A DNA stretch of 64,000 bases from Paenibacillus cellulosilyticus (GTDB lineage Bacteria > Bacillota > Bacilli > Paenibacillales > Paenibacillaceae), in NCBI RefSeq assembly GCF_003182255.1, contig NZ_QGTQ01000003.1:124001-188000 (forward strand), written 5' to 3'. Within the stretch, counting starts at the first letter, position 1. Each line of letters begins with the position of its first letter. Positions 26,374 through 35,380 of the stretch are shown in pieces. Made by a program: the position numbers and the translations under genes. Under the pieces are notes generated by a model, which searched no databases, was not told the DNA's origin, and saw only the letters and a program-made list of their open reading frames with translations.

Positions 26374-27387
26374 ATGGGATTCTTAGATAGAGTCAGCGTG
26401 CCGCTTGAGCGGATGAATCGCGTCCCGAAGCTGCGAGGCAAGCTGGATGATCTGCAGCGCAATCGGAAGCTTCGCAGCAACCTGGAGCTGCTGCGATATC
26501 GGGTGCTCGGCACGGAAATCGATAAAGGGCTGCTGTTCAAGGCAGCTGTCTATATCATTCTGATCAACGTGGCCTTCATCTACCTGAAGCCGATTCTGTA
26601 CATGATGACGACGATGGTGAAGGATGCGCGCAATATTCTTGATCCTTCTGTCATTTGGGTGCCGAAGTCGATTTATTGGGGGCATCTGAAGGAAGCGGCC
26701 GATATGCTGCATTACGGGAAGAGCTTCCTAATCAGCCTGTCGCTCGCTTCATCAGTGGCTGTCCTGCAGGTATTCTCCTGCGCGATAGCGGGTTACGCGT
26801 TCGCGCGGCTGGACTTCCCATTCAAGAAGCTGTGGGGCGCGCTGCTGCTGTTTACGTTCATCATGCCGCCGCAGATCACGATCCTGCCGTCGATCATGCT
26901 GTTCAAGAGCTTCGGCTGGCTGAATACATTCCTGCCCATGGTAGTGCCGGCGCTGTTCGGTCATGGGCTGAAGGGGGCATTGTTCGTCATTATTTATCGG
27001 TCTTTCTATTCGACGCTCCCGAAGGAGCTCGACGAAGCGGCACGGATGGACGGAGCGGGTCCGTTCCGCATGTTCTTCCGCGTCATGTTCCCGATCGCCC
27101 GCTCGGCAACGGTTGTTGTCGTGTTGTTCTCGTTCGTGTGGAACTGGAACGACTTCTACTTCCCTTCGCTCTATATGTTCACGGCTGAGCATGTGCCGCT
27201 GTCGATTACGCTTGCCCGGATGGCAGGGGAAATGAAGACCGCAGAAGGGGCAGGCGAGCTGACAGTATACGCGGAGGCGATCAAGATGGCGGCGTCGTTC
27301 CTGATCATTATGCCGCTGCTCTTTGTCTATTTGTTCGCGCAGCGCTGGTTTATCGAAGGGGTTGAACGATCAGGGCTTGTGGAGTAA
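26374..27387 (+). CDS. Carbohydrate ABC transporter permease, pair 2
   Basis: This MalG-type permease has 337 aa, with an N-terminal cytosolic extension of about 50 charged residues before the first helix. The EAA motif is DEAARMDGAGPFRMFFRVMFPIARSA. The C-terminal FAQRWFIEGVERSGLVE is usual for the family. A GAGGTGAG precedes the ATG. It ends the operon that begins at 15185. The next genes (LLM monooxygenases and lipoprotein binding proteins) lie beyond a promoter, an operator-like palindrome and a terminator, so they are a separate unit, although this permease pair could in principle also serve their binding proteins. Confidence 0.92.
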   Translation: MGFLDRVSVPLERMNRVPKLRGKLDDLQRNRKLRSNLELLRYRVLGTEIDKGLLFKAAVYIILINVAFIYLKPILYMMTTMVKDARNILDPSVIWVPKSIYWGHLKEAADMLHYGKSFLISLSLASSVAVLQVFSCAIAGYAFARLDFPFKKLWGALLLFTFIMPPQITILPSIMLFKSFGWLNTFLPMVVPALFGHGLKGALFVIIYRSFYSTLPKELDEAARMDGAGPFRMFFRVMFPIARSATVVVVLFSFVWNWNDFYFPSLYMFTAEHVPLSITLARMAGEMKTAEGAGELTVYAEAIKMAASFLIIMPLLFVYLFAQRWFIEGVERSGLVE

Positions 27388-27427
27388 CGATCGAATGATT
27401 GCGCTGAAAAAAGTTCGGTTGAATCGG

Positions 27428-27457
27428 TTGACAGTTTTGGTTGATCCGTGGTAGATT
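27428..27457 (+). promoter_or_regulatory. Candidate SigA promoter of the LLM monooxygenase cluster
   Basis: TTGACA (27428-27433) and TAGATT (27452-27457) are 18 bases apart. The -35 box is perfect. Transcription would start near 27464, directly at the palindrome listed next. Confidence 0.6.
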
Positions 27458-27464
27458 CATATCC

Positions 27465-27482
27465 AATACGATATATCGTATT
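27465..27482. promoter_or_regulatory. Perfect 18-bp palindrome, probable PadR operator
   Basis: AATACGATATATCGTATT is a perfect 18-base palindrome at the predicted transcription start of the LLM cluster. The same core CGATATATCG occurs twice in the promoter of the PadR gene (38379-38388 and 38413-38422). PadR-family regulators bind such AT-rich dyads, so this is a likely repressor site. Confidence 0.65.
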
Positions 27483-27516
27483 AAGTTCATAAGAATTGTC
27501 GGTATTAATCAACCGG

Positions 27517-27560
27517 ATAGCCGGAGATTGCCTTAGGGGCATCTCCGGCTATTTTTATTT
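27517..27560 (+). terminator. Intrinsic terminator or attenuator in the LLM leader
   Basis: ATAGCCGGAGAT-t-GCC (27517-27532) pairs through TTAGG with GGC-ATCTCCGGCTAT (27538-27552), followed by TTTTATTT. It lies between the candidate promoter/operator and the first LLM gene, 28 bases before its ATG. It could end the upstream ABC operon, but it would also stop transcripts from the 27428 promoter unless they read through. Confidence 0.8.
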
Positions 27561-27587
27561 GCTTGAGAGAAAAGGGAGGGGATCACG

Positions 27588-28919
27588 ATGAGTCAGCATG
27601 AGCGCAAGCTGCATTTGAATGCTTTTCTAGCTGCTACCGGCCATCATGAGGCATCATGGCGGCATGAAGATACGCACCCTGAGCGTGGCGTTGATATCCA
27701 GCACTACATCGAGTTGGCGCGCATTGCTGAGCGGGGGCTGCTCGACTCCGTGTTTCTGGCAGATGGGTATTGGGCGCATTCAGGTGCGCTGGAGCCATTC
27801 ACGCTGCTGGCAGCCATTGCTTCGGTCACGAAGCATATCGGTCTTATTGCTACCGTGGAGACGACTTATAATCAACCGTTTCATGTTGCACGCAAATTCG
27901 CCTCTCTTGATCATATCAGCAAGGGCAGAGCGGGTTGGAATATCGTCACTGGCGCTGGCCCTGCTGCTGCGCATTTCAGTAAGGAGCAGCATCCGGTCCA
28001 TCATGAGCGGTATGAATCGGCGGAGGAGTTCGTGGAGATCGTCAAACGGCTGTGGGACAGCTGGGAGGATGATGCCGTCCGCAATGACAAGGCGAGCGGT
28101 GTGCTGTACGACGATTCGAAGATCCATACGATCGATTGGCAGTCGGAGCGATACGCCGTGAAGGGGCCGCTCAACATCGCTCGTCCGGTGCAGGGCTATC
28201 CGGTGCTCGTCCAAGCAGGCTCCTCTGAGACGGGCAAGGAATTCGCTGCGCGATTCGCAGAGGTCATCTTCACGGCTCAGCTCACAATCGAGGAAGCCCG
28301 CGACTTCTACCGGGATGTAAAGGCGAGGCTGCCTCGCTACGATCGTACCGCAGATCAGCTGCAAATCCTGCCGGGCTTAAGCCCGATTCTCGCGGATTCG
28401 GAAGCGGAGGCGAAGGAGCTTGAGCAGGAGCTGTGGCGGCTGACAGATCATCAAGGGGCGATCAAGCGGCTGTCGGCGCAGCTGGGCGTCGATCTATCGA
28501 ATCATTCGCTTGATGAACCGCTCACCGTAGAAGGTATCCTGACCAATGAACAAGTAACCGGCATGAAGAGCCGCCATCAGCTCATTGTTGATCTGATCGA
28601 GCGCGAGAAGCCGACGCTGCGTCAGGTGGTGAACAAGCTGGCAGGCGCGAGAGGTCACTTTACCTTCACCGGTACGCCGCTGCAGCTGGCGGACACGATC
28701 GAGCTGTGGTTCAAGACTGGCGCTTCGGACGGCTTCAACATTATGCCGCAAATTTACCCGAGTGGTCTGGAACGGTTCGTCGAGCAAGTCATTCCTGAGC
28801 TTCAGAACCGCGGCTTATTCCGTACCGCTTACGAGGATTCTACGCTGCGAGGCAATCTGGGGCTGGCACGCCCTGCGAACAGCCTGCTGGCGAATAAATT
28901 CAATCAAGAGGTGGTTTAG
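27588..28919 (+). CDS. LLM-class flavin-dependent monooxygenase (NtaA/SnaA/DszA family), paralogue 1
   Basis: This 443-aa luciferase-like enzyme uses FMNH2 and oxygen to oxidise a small organic substrate. It belongs to the NtaA/SnaA/SoxA/DszA branch, as shown by KLHLNAFLAATGHHEASWR, SVFLADGYW, KGRAGWNIVTGAGPAAAHFS and GYPVLVQAGSSETGKEFAA. Known members act on nitrilotriacetate, sulfones or pristinamycin, but the substrate here cannot be deduced. It is cytosolic, with no signal peptide. GGGAGGGG lies before the ATG. It is the first of four paralogues in this cluster and is separated by only two bases from the second. Confidence 0.92.
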   Translation: MSQHERKLHLNAFLAATGHHEASWRHEDTHPERGVDIQHYIELARIAERGLLDSVFLADGYWAHSGALEPFTLLAAIASVTKHIGLIATVETTYNQPFHVARKFASLDHISKGRAGWNIVTGAGPAAAHFSKEQHPVHHERYESAEEFVEIVKRLWDSWEDDAVRNDKASGVLYDDSKIHTIDWQSERYAVKGPLNIARPVQGYPVLVQAGSSETGKEFAARFAEVIFTAQLTIEEARDFYRDVKARLPRYDRTADQLQILPGLSPILADSEAEAKELEQELWRLTDHQGAIKRLSAQLGVDLSNHSLDEPLTVEGILTNEQVTGMKSRHQLIVDLIEREKPTLRQVVNKLAGARGHFTFTGTPLQLADTIELWFKTGASDGFNIMPQIYPSGLERFVEQVIPELQNRGLFRTAYEDSTLRGNLGLARPANSLLANKFNQEVV

Positions 28920-28921
28920 CA

Positions 28922-30238
28922 ATGAGCAAATCGAATCGCAAAGTGCATCTGAACGTGTTTCTCCGCGCAACGGGTCATCATGCAGGCGCATGGCGCCACC
29001 CTGATTCCCATCCTGAGCTTGAGCTCGATATCGAGTATCTCGCCAAGCTGGCGCAGATCGCTGAGCGAGGCAAGCTCGACTCCGTATTTCTTGCCGATGG
29101 TTATGCGGGAGGAGGCAGCAAGCTGGAGCCCTTCACGCTGCTGTCTGCGCTTGCGACGGTCACGAAGAACATCGGCCTGATCGCGACGGTCGGCACGGTC
29201 TACAATGAGCCCTTCCATGTGGCGCGGCAATTCGCCTCGCTCGACCATATTAGCGGCGGCAGAGCCGGCTGGAATATCGTCACCGGCGCAGGCTCGGCTG
29301 CACATAACTTCAGCCGCGACGAGCATCCCGAGCATGCGCATCGCTACGAAACAGGCGAAGAGTTCGTGGAGGTTGTGAAGCAGCTGTGGGACAGCTGGGA
29401 GGATGACGCGCTTTTGTACGACAAGCAGGGCGGCAAGCTGGTCGATGCGAACAAAGTGCACGAGATTAACTTCAAGGGTCGGACCTATTCGGTCAAAGGG
29501 CCGCTGAACATTCCGCGGCCGCCGCAAGGTTATCCGGTGCTGGTGCAAGCCGGCTCGTCCGAGCTTGGCAAGGAGCTGGCGGCGAAGACGGCCGAAGTTA
29601 TTTTCACGGCGCAGCAAACGTTTGACGCGGGCCGAGAATTTTACAGCGATGTGAAATCACGACTTGCTCGCTATGGCCGGACGGCGGATGAGCTCGTCAT
29701 TCTGCCAGGGCTTGCACCAATCGTCGCCGATACGGAGGCGGAAGCACGCGATATCGAAGAAGAGCTGCACAGCTACGTAGATACGAAGCGGGCGCTTGAG
29801 AATTTGTCCGAACGGTTCACCGTCAATCTGAACGATTACGATCTGGATGATCTTGTCCCGCTCGACAAAGCGAAGCCATCCGAGGCGTTCAACGGCATTC
29901 GCAGCCGACAAGAGGTCATTATCGATGCGGCTCGCCGCGAGAGCTTTACGATTCGCCAGCTGCTCTATCGCAGCAACGGCGGGCACGGTCATATTACGTT
30001 TACCGGCTCGGTGCTTCAAACGGCCGATCTCATTGAGAAATGGTTCAACAATCAGGCAGCCGATGGCTTCAACGTACTGCCCCAGCTGTTCCCGACGGGA
30101 CTCGAGACATTCGTCGACAAGGTTATTCCAGAGCTTCAGAACCGCGGGTTGTTCCGTACGGAATATGAAGGCACGACGCTGCGCGAGAGCTTGGGACTTC
30201 AGCGGCGGGCGAATGTTCGCCATCAATTAAGCAGTTAA
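28922..30238 (+). CDS. LLM-class flavin-dependent monooxygenase, paralogue 2
   Basis: This 438-aa protein is a clear paralogue of the gene before it, with KVHLNVFLRATGHHAGAWR, GGRAGWNIVTGAGSAAHNFS and QAGSSELGKELAAKTAEVIF. In its C-terminal half (LDDLVPLDKAKPSEAFNGI, RQLLYRSNGGHGHITFTGS) it is much closer to the paralogue at 35381 than to those at 27588 and 31718, which share HFTFTGTPLQLAD. So there are two sub-types in the cluster. AAGAGGTGG lies before the ATG. A lipoprotein binding-protein gene follows 25 bases later. Confidence 0.92.
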   Translation: MSKSNRKVHLNVFLRATGHHAGAWRHPDSHPELELDIEYLAKLAQIAERGKLDSVFLADGYAGGGSKLEPFTLLSALATVTKNIGLIATVGTVYNEPFHVARQFASLDHISGGRAGWNIVTGAGSAAHNFSRDEHPEHAHRYETGEEFVEVVKQLWDSWEDDALLYDKQGGKLVDANKVHEINFKGRTYSVKGPLNIPRPPQGYPVLVQAGSSELGKELAAKTAEVIFTAQQTFDAGREFYSDVKSRLARYGRTADELVILPGLAPIVADTEAEARDIEEELHSYVDTKRALENLSERFTVNLNDYDLDDLVPLDKAKPSEAFNGIRSRQEVIIDAARRESFTIRQLLYRSNGGHGHITFTGSVLQTADLIEKWFNNQAADGFNVLPQLFPTGLETFVDKVIPELQNRGLFRTEYEGTTLRESLGLQRRANVRHQLSS

Positions 30239-30263
30239 TAGACGGTTCAGGAGTGGATGCCAT

Positions 30264-31649
30264 ATGAGGACAAAAATAAGCGCATTGTTGGTCACTGTAC
30301 TGTTCGCAACGGTGCTGACGGCGTGCGGCGGTTCGAATAAGGAGACAAGCGCGGGGACGGATTCTGGCAGTGCGTCAGCTTCGTCGGGCGATACAAGCGG
30401 CGGAACGGCAGAACAGGCCGATTTCAAGAAGCTCGGTGACGAGCCGCTTAAGCTGACCTTCTATAGCACGGGTGCTACGTTCACAGATACCGAATTCAAC
30501 ACGCTCATTGCGGACCCGATCCATAAGAAATATCCGAATGTGACGATCGAGCGGATTACGCCAGCAGCGACAACAACGCCGGAGGAAGTATTGTCGACAC
30601 ATGTGCCGGACATTATCTTTGGCAGCGTGCAGCAGCGTGTCATCCGAACTGGCGTCTATCAGGATTTGCGCGAGCTGATCAAGAAGCACAACTTCGATCT
30701 GAGTCGATTGAAGCCGATCGGTATTAACTACATCAAGGAAATTACGAAGGGCGATGGCGATGCGATTCTCGCGCTGCCGTTCAATATCAATCAGCACATT
30801 ATGTATTACAACAAGGACATCTTCGATAAGTTCGGTGTCCCGTATCCGACGGACAAGCAGTTGACGTGGGATGAAGCGGTCGAGCTTGGCGCGAAGCTGA
30901 CGCGCACCGAGAATGGCGTTAATTACATCGGTCTTGCGGTGGATAATCTGACCGGTCTGTCCAAGTCGCTCGGATTGCCATATTTGGATCGGGAGACAGG
31001 ACAAGCGGCACTCGATACACCGGATTGGCTGCGCGTGTTCGAGCTGCAGAAGAAAATATTCGAAACGCCGGGCTATATTACGCCGGATGGAACCTGGAAC
31101 TGGACACGGGATCACTTTATGAAGGATCAGAACATTGCGATGCGCGTATCTTGGCTCGCTAACATGGTCGGACCGCTGGAGGAGCTGCGCCAGCAGGGGG
31201 TTGAGTTCAACTGGGATATAGCGCCAGCGCCGACCTTCAGCGATCATCTCGGACAGACGAGGGAAGCGCAAATTCACGCCATTGCCATCAACAGCCAAAG
31301 TCCGCATAAGGACGAGGCTTTCCAAGTCATCGCTGAGATTCTGTCCGATGATGGCCAACGTATTATCGCTAGGAATGGCCGCGTGCCTGCTATCATTAAT
31401 CCGGACCTCGAGAAGGAATATGGCGCAGACATCCCGGTGCTGCAAGGGAAGACGGTTCAAAACGTCTTTATCGGAGAACCGCTGCAGGAGCACTTCATTC
31501 ATCCTTATGAATCGGAAATTTCGAAACGTTTGACGGAAGCAGCGGAGGATTTGGCGATTCACGGCTTAGATGTCAACTCGGCGATTCGGAAGGCGACGGA
31601 CGCGATCAACAAGGATGTCGAGACATTGAAGACGACAATCGGGCAGTAG
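30264..31649 (+). CDS. Lipoprotein solute-binding protein (family 1), copy 1
   Basis: This 461-aa extracellular lipoprotein has a signal peptide and lipobox LTAC (Cys21), then a Ser/Gly-rich linker to about residue 50. The mature domain is a family 1 binding protein (FYSTGATFTDTEFN, IHKKYPNVTIERITPAA, PFNINQHIMYYNKDIFDKFG, AMRVSWLANMVGPLEELRQQ). Such proteins capture a solute for an ABC importer. No permease or ATPase lies beside it in the cluster; the nearest permease pair is the one ending at 27387. It is strongly similar to the binding protein at 33090, so a duplication is likely. AGGAG lies before the ATG. Confidence 0.92.
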   Translation: MRTKISALLVTVLFATVLTACGGSNKETSAGTDSGSASASSGDTSGGTAEQADFKKLGDEPLKLTFYSTGATFTDTEFNTLIADPIHKKYPNVTIERITPAATTTPEEVLSTHVPDIIFGSVQQRVIRTGVYQDLRELIKKHNFDLSRLKPIGINYIKEITKGDGDAILALPFNINQHIMYYNKDIFDKFGVPYPTDKQLTWDEAVELGAKLTRTENGVNYIGLAVDNLTGLSKSLGLPYLDRETGQAALDTPDWLRVFELQKKIFETPGYITPDGTWNWTRDHFMKDQNIAMRVSWLANMVGPLEELRQQGVEFNWDIAPAPTFSDHLGQTREAQIHAIAINSQSPHKDEAFQVIAEILSDDGQRIIARNGRVPAIINPDLEKEYGADIPVLQGKTVQNVFIGEPLQEHFIHPYESEISKRLTEAAEDLAIHGLDVNSAIRKATDAINKDVETLKTTIGQ

Positions 31650-31717
31650 GTTGGATCGTCGACGGAGATGACGAAGCAATTAATGAGGAAGTTCAATGGC
31701 AAGGAGTGATTAGAGCC

Positions 31718-33052
31718 ATGAGTAATAAGCATAGACAGTTGAATCTGAATGCTTTCCTGTACGGGACCGGCCACCACGAGGCATCGTGGCGGCTTCCCGA
31801 AACCTCGCCGGAGCGCAGTCTGGACTTCGAGCATGTGCTTCGAATCGTACAGACGGCTGAGCGCGGCTTGCTGGATTCCGTGTTTCTCGCGGATGGCTAT
31901 TCTGGCCGCTCCAACAAGCTGGAGCCGTTCACGCAGCTGGCTGCTTTGGCAAGCCGGACGAAGCATATTGGCCTTATCGCGACGGTTGGCACGACGTACA
32001 ACGAGCCGTTCCATGTGGCGCGTAAGTTCGCTTCGCTGGACCATATCAGCAAAGGCCGCGCGGGGTGGAATATCGTGACGGGCTCTGGTTCGGCGGCGGA
32101 AAACTTCAGTCGGGAGGAGCATCCTGAGCATTCGCTGCGATACGAAGAGGCGGACGAATTCGTTGAAGTGGTGAAGCAGCTGTGGGACAGCTGGGAGGAT
32201 GATGCGGTGCTCAATGATAAAGCCTCTGGCACGCGCATCGAACGCAGCAAGGTCCACAAGATTGATTACAAGGGCAGCTATTACAGTGTTCAAGGACCGC
32301 TCAATATTGCCCGGCCGCCGCAAGGCTATCCGGTGCTCGTCCAGGCAGGCTCCTCCGAGAGCGGCCGAGAGTTCGCGGCCAAGGTCGCAGAGGTGATCTT
32401 CACCGCGCATCAAAGCATTGGAAGCGCGCAGGCGTTTTATTCCGATGTGAAATCGAGGCTGGCCAAATACGGCCGGACACCGGATCAGCTTAAGATTTTG
32501 CCGGGCATAAGCCCGATTCTGGCCGATACGGTGGAGGAAGCGAAGGAGATCGAGAATCAGCTGTTCGAGTTCGTGAACAAGGAAGGCGCCATTAAGCGTT
32601 TGTCGGAACGGCTAGGTATCGACCTATCCGATTATCCGCTGGATAAACCGCTGTCGCTGGAGGGTGTACGCCAAACGGATGATGTGAACGGCAATAAGAG
32701 CCGCCATCAGCTCATTCTCGATCTCATAGAAGACGAAAGTCTGACGCTGAAGCAGCTTGTGAATCGACTGGCTGGCGCGCGTGGTCATTTCACATTCACA
32801 GGTACGCCGCTGCAGCTAGCGGACGTCATCGAAACTTGGTTCCTGAATGGTGCGGCGGACGGCTTCAATGTGATGCCGCAGATTTATCCGAGCGGGCTGG
32901 AAGTGTTCGTCGACAAGGTTATTCCAGAGCTGCAGAACCGCGGAATGTTCCGAACCGCCTATGAAGGCCATACGCTGCGGGACAACTTAGGCTTGGCACG
33001 GCCGGCGAATGAGCGCCATCGGGCTCATGCCGTGAATGAATCGATAGGTTAA
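31718..33052 (+). CDS. LLM-class flavin-dependent monooxygenase, paralogue 3
   Basis: This protein of 444 aa begins MSNKHRQLNLNAFLYGTGHH. It shows the same family motifs as paralogue 1, including KGRAGWNIVTGSGSAAENFS and HFTFTGTPLQLADVIETWF, and clearly groups with it. I chose ATG 31718, because AAGGAG lies about 10 bases upstream; the in-frame GTG 31706 sits on that ribosome site. Another lipoprotein binding-protein gene follows 37 bases later, so the block [LLM - binding protein] is repeated here. The substrate is unknown. Confidence 0.92.
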   Translation: MSNKHRQLNLNAFLYGTGHHEASWRLPETSPERSLDFEHVLRIVQTAERGLLDSVFLADGYSGRSNKLEPFTQLAALASRTKHIGLIATVGTTYNEPFHVARKFASLDHISKGRAGWNIVTGSGSAAENFSREEHPEHSLRYEEADEFVEVVKQLWDSWEDDAVLNDKASGTRIERSKVHKIDYKGSYYSVQGPLNIARPPQGYPVLVQAGSSESGREFAAKVAEVIFTAHQSIGSAQAFYSDVKSRLAKYGRTPDQLKILPGISPILADTVEEAKEIENQLFEFVNKEGAIKRLSERLGIDLSDYPLDKPLSLEGVRQTDDVNGNKSRHQLILDLIEDESLTLKQLVNRLAGARGHFTFTGTPLQLADVIETWFLNGAADGFNVMPQIYPSGLEVFVDKVIPELQNRGMFRTAYEGHTLRDNLGLARPANERHRAHAVNESIG

Positions 33053-33089
33053 AACTGTGCTGTTATTACACTAGAGGAGAGATTACATC

Positions 33090-34508
33090 GTGAAAAAACT
33101 TACACTAAGCGCCATCGTACTGCTGCTCGTCATGCTGACGGCAGCATGCGGTAACAGCGGAGGTGATGGGAAGGGCGGCGAGAGCAAGACGGAATCATCT
33201 TCCGCGAATGCTGCCCAAACGGATTCTAGCAAGGAGGATGCCGCCCCAACTGCTGAAGCGGAGCAGGCGGATTTCAAGAGGTTGGGCGATGAGCCGTTAA
33301 CGCTGTCGTTCTACAGCACAAGTGGTACGTTCCCGGATACTGAGTTCAAGACGCTCATTGCCGACCCCATCCATAAGAAATATCCGAACGTGACGATTGA
33401 GCGCATTACGCCAGCGGCGGATACGACAGTGGAGGAGGTGCTGTCCACTCATACGCCAGACATTATTTATTCGTCTTCCACAACGCATCAGGAAGTCATT
33501 CGGACAGGCGCTTATGAGGATTTGCGTGAGCTGATCAAGCGTCACAACTTCGATGTGACGCGGATCAAGCCGATTCTGTGGAACTACATCACGGAGATCA
33601 CGAAGGGCAAAGGCGACCAGATTTATGCGATTCCATTCAACTCCAATCAGCATGTGCTCTACTATAACAAAGATATTTTCGATAAATTCGGCGTTGAATA
33701 TCCAACGGATGAGCAGCAGACATGGGATCAGATCCTCGAGATTGCCAAGAAATTGACGCGTACCGAGAACGGCGTTCACTATATCGGCTTGTCCGTTGAC
33801 AATCTGACGGGTCTTGCCAAAGGATTAGGTCTGCCTATTCTCGATCACGAGACCGGCAATGCAGCGCTGGATACGCCTGAATGGCATCGTATCTTCGAGC
33901 TGAATAAGCAGATTTTCGAAATCCCTGGCTATATAACGCCAGAGGGGACGTGGAACTGGGGCCGCGATCAGTTCATGAAGGATCAGGTCGTTGCGATGCG
34001 CGTCACGTGGCTGGCAAACATGGTCGGACCGCTGGAGGAGCTTCGACAGCAGGGCGTAGAGTTCAACTGGGACATTGCGCCGGCGCCAAACTTCGAGGAT
34101 CAGCTGGGCAAGACGCGGGAGGCACAAGTCCATACGCTGTCCGTGAACAGCCAGAGCAAGCATAAGGATGAGGCTTTCCAGGTTATCGCCGAGATCTTGT
34201 CGGATGATGGCCAGCGCATTCTCGCAAGAAACGGTCGTATTCCTGCGATTACTAATCCAGATCTGGAGAAGGAATACGGCCTCGACATTCCAGTGCTGCA
34301 GGGTAAGAAGGTTCAGAACGTGTTCATCGGAACACCACTGCAGGAGCATTACTTCCATCCATTCGAGACGAGTATCTCGAGTAGACTAACCGAGGCCGCC
34401 GAGGATCTAGCAGTCAACGGATTGGATGTCAACTCCGTCATTCGCAAGACGTCTGATGCGATCAACAAAGATGTTGAGACGCTGCGGACGACATATGGAG
34501 ATCAATAA
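33090..34508 (+). CDS. Lipoprotein solute-binding protein (family 1), copy 2
   Basis: This 472-aa lipoprotein has a signal peptide with lipobox LTAAC (Cys20) and a longer Ser/Ala/Glu-rich linker (to about residue 60). The mature domain closely matches the binding protein at 30264: FYSTSGTFPDTEFK, IHKKYPNVTIERITPAA, NMVGPLEELRQQGVEFNWD and SDDGQRILARNGRIPAI. Differences lie in the ligand-side segments (IYSSSTTHQEVIRTGAY, PFNSNQHVLYYNKDIF), which may mean a related but different ligand. The start is GTG behind AGAGGAGA. The nitroreductase gene follows after 77 bases that contain a GC-rich dyad without a T-tract. Confidence 0.92.
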   Translation: MKKLTLSAIVLLLVMLTAACGNSGGDGKGGESKTESSSANAAQTDSSKEDAAPTAEAEQADFKRLGDEPLTLSFYSTSGTFPDTEFKTLIADPIHKKYPNVTIERITPAADTTVEEVLSTHTPDIIYSSSTTHQEVIRTGAYEDLRELIKRHNFDVTRIKPILWNYITEITKGKGDQIYAIPFNSNQHVLYYNKDIFDKFGVEYPTDEQQTWDQILEIAKKLTRTENGVHYIGLSVDNLTGLAKGLGLPILDHETGNAALDTPEWHRIFELNKQIFEIPGYITPEGTWNWGRDQFMKDQVVAMRVTWLANMVGPLEELRQQGVEFNWDIAPAPNFEDQLGKTREAQVHTLSVNSQSKHKDEAFQVIAEILSDDGQRILARNGRIPAITNPDLEKEYGLDIPVLQGKKVQNVFIGTPLQEHYFHPFETSISSRLTEAAEDLAVNGLDVNSVIRKTSDAINKDVETLRTTYGDQ

Positions 34509-34585
34509 CCGACAGGAGGCGGGCAGAGGAGGCGTTTCGAGCGCCCCCTCGGTCTCGCTTACCCGCGCTCATAAGGAGAGTTACG

Positions 34586-35341
34586 ATGAACGATACAATC
34601 GCATTGTTGCAGAACCACCGTTCCATCCGCAAGTTCAAGGATACAGTCATTCCGGAGGAGCAGATCAAGCAGATTGTGCTCTCCGGACAGGCGGCATCGA
34701 CGTCCTCCAATATTCAAGCGTACAGCGTCGTCGTCGTGAAGGACCCGGTGAAGAAGCAGAAGCTGTCCGAGCTGTCCGGCAATCAACAACAAATAGTGGA
34801 GAGTCCGGTATTCCTGATCTGGTTGGCGGATTTGAACAAAATTCAAACGGCAATTCGGCTGCACGAGGACGTGGAGCTGAAGCAAAATGTCGAGACGTTC
34901 CTGCTCGGCACGATCGATGCGACGCTCGCAGCTCAGAACGCTGCAATAGCAGCCGAATCGCTCGGATATGGCATCGTCTATATTGGCGGTATTCGCAACA
35001 ATCCGCAGCAGGTGACGGAGCTGCTCGAACTTCCGCCGCTTGTGTATCCCGTGTTTGGCTTGAGCATCGGTGTTCCCGATCAGGAGCCTGATCTTCGTCC
35101 GCGTCAACCGCTTGAGGCGGTCTATCACGAGGAGACTTATCACAATGAGCGGGTGGTTAGCGCTATTCGTGACTACGATGAAGTTACTCGCCACTACTAT
35201 GCTACGCGCAAGGGCGGCGTTGGCAGAGGCGGTGAGCAGGAGACGATCTGGTCCCGCGAGATGCTCCGACGTTTCAATTCCGATAGGCAGCGCGGTCATT
35301 TGCACGGCTTCCTGACCGACCGAGGCTTCGAGCTGAAATAA
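34586..35341 (+). CDS. NfrA-like nitroreductase / NADPH-FMN oxidoreductase
   Basis: This 251-aa flavoprotein belongs to the nitroreductase superfamily, NfrA/FRP branch. The N-terminal NHRSIRKFKDTVIPEEQI contains the FMN phosphate-binding HRSIRKF motif. AASTSSNIQAYSVVVV and YGIVYIGGIRNNPQQV are typical, as is GLSIGVPDQEPDLRPRQP. Such enzymes reduce free FMN or nitro/quinone compounds with NADPH. Placed among four FMNH2-dependent monooxygenases, it is the obvious candidate to supply reduced flavin to them; this is inference from context. AAGGAGAG precedes the ATG. The fourth monooxygenase follows closely. Confidence 0.9.
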   Translation: MNDTIALLQNHRSIRKFKDTVIPEEQIKQIVLSGQAASTSSNIQAYSVVVVKDPVKKQKLSELSGNQQQIVESPVFLIWLADLNKIQTAIRLHEDVELKQNVETFLLGTIDATLAAQNAAIAAESLGYGIVYIGGIRNNPQQVTELLELPPLVYPVFGLSIGVPDQEPDLRPRQPLEAVYHEETYHNERVVSAIRDYDEVTRHYYATRKGGVGRGGEQETIWSREMLRRFNSDRQRGHLHGFLTDRGFELK

Positions 35342-35380
35342 TCGACCATTCAAATGATGAGGAAAGACGAGGTGTCTCGC

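Noticed and set aside
30375-31562. 395-codon open frame on the minus strand
   Set aside because: Antisense to the lipoprotein binding-protein gene; a similar shadow occurs opposite its paralogue at 33297-34358, which shows it follows the sense gene.
34426-35091. 221-codon plus-strand frame
   Set aside because: Overlaps the end of a binding protein and the nitroreductase in another frame; product is Arg/Ser-rich without a known pattern.
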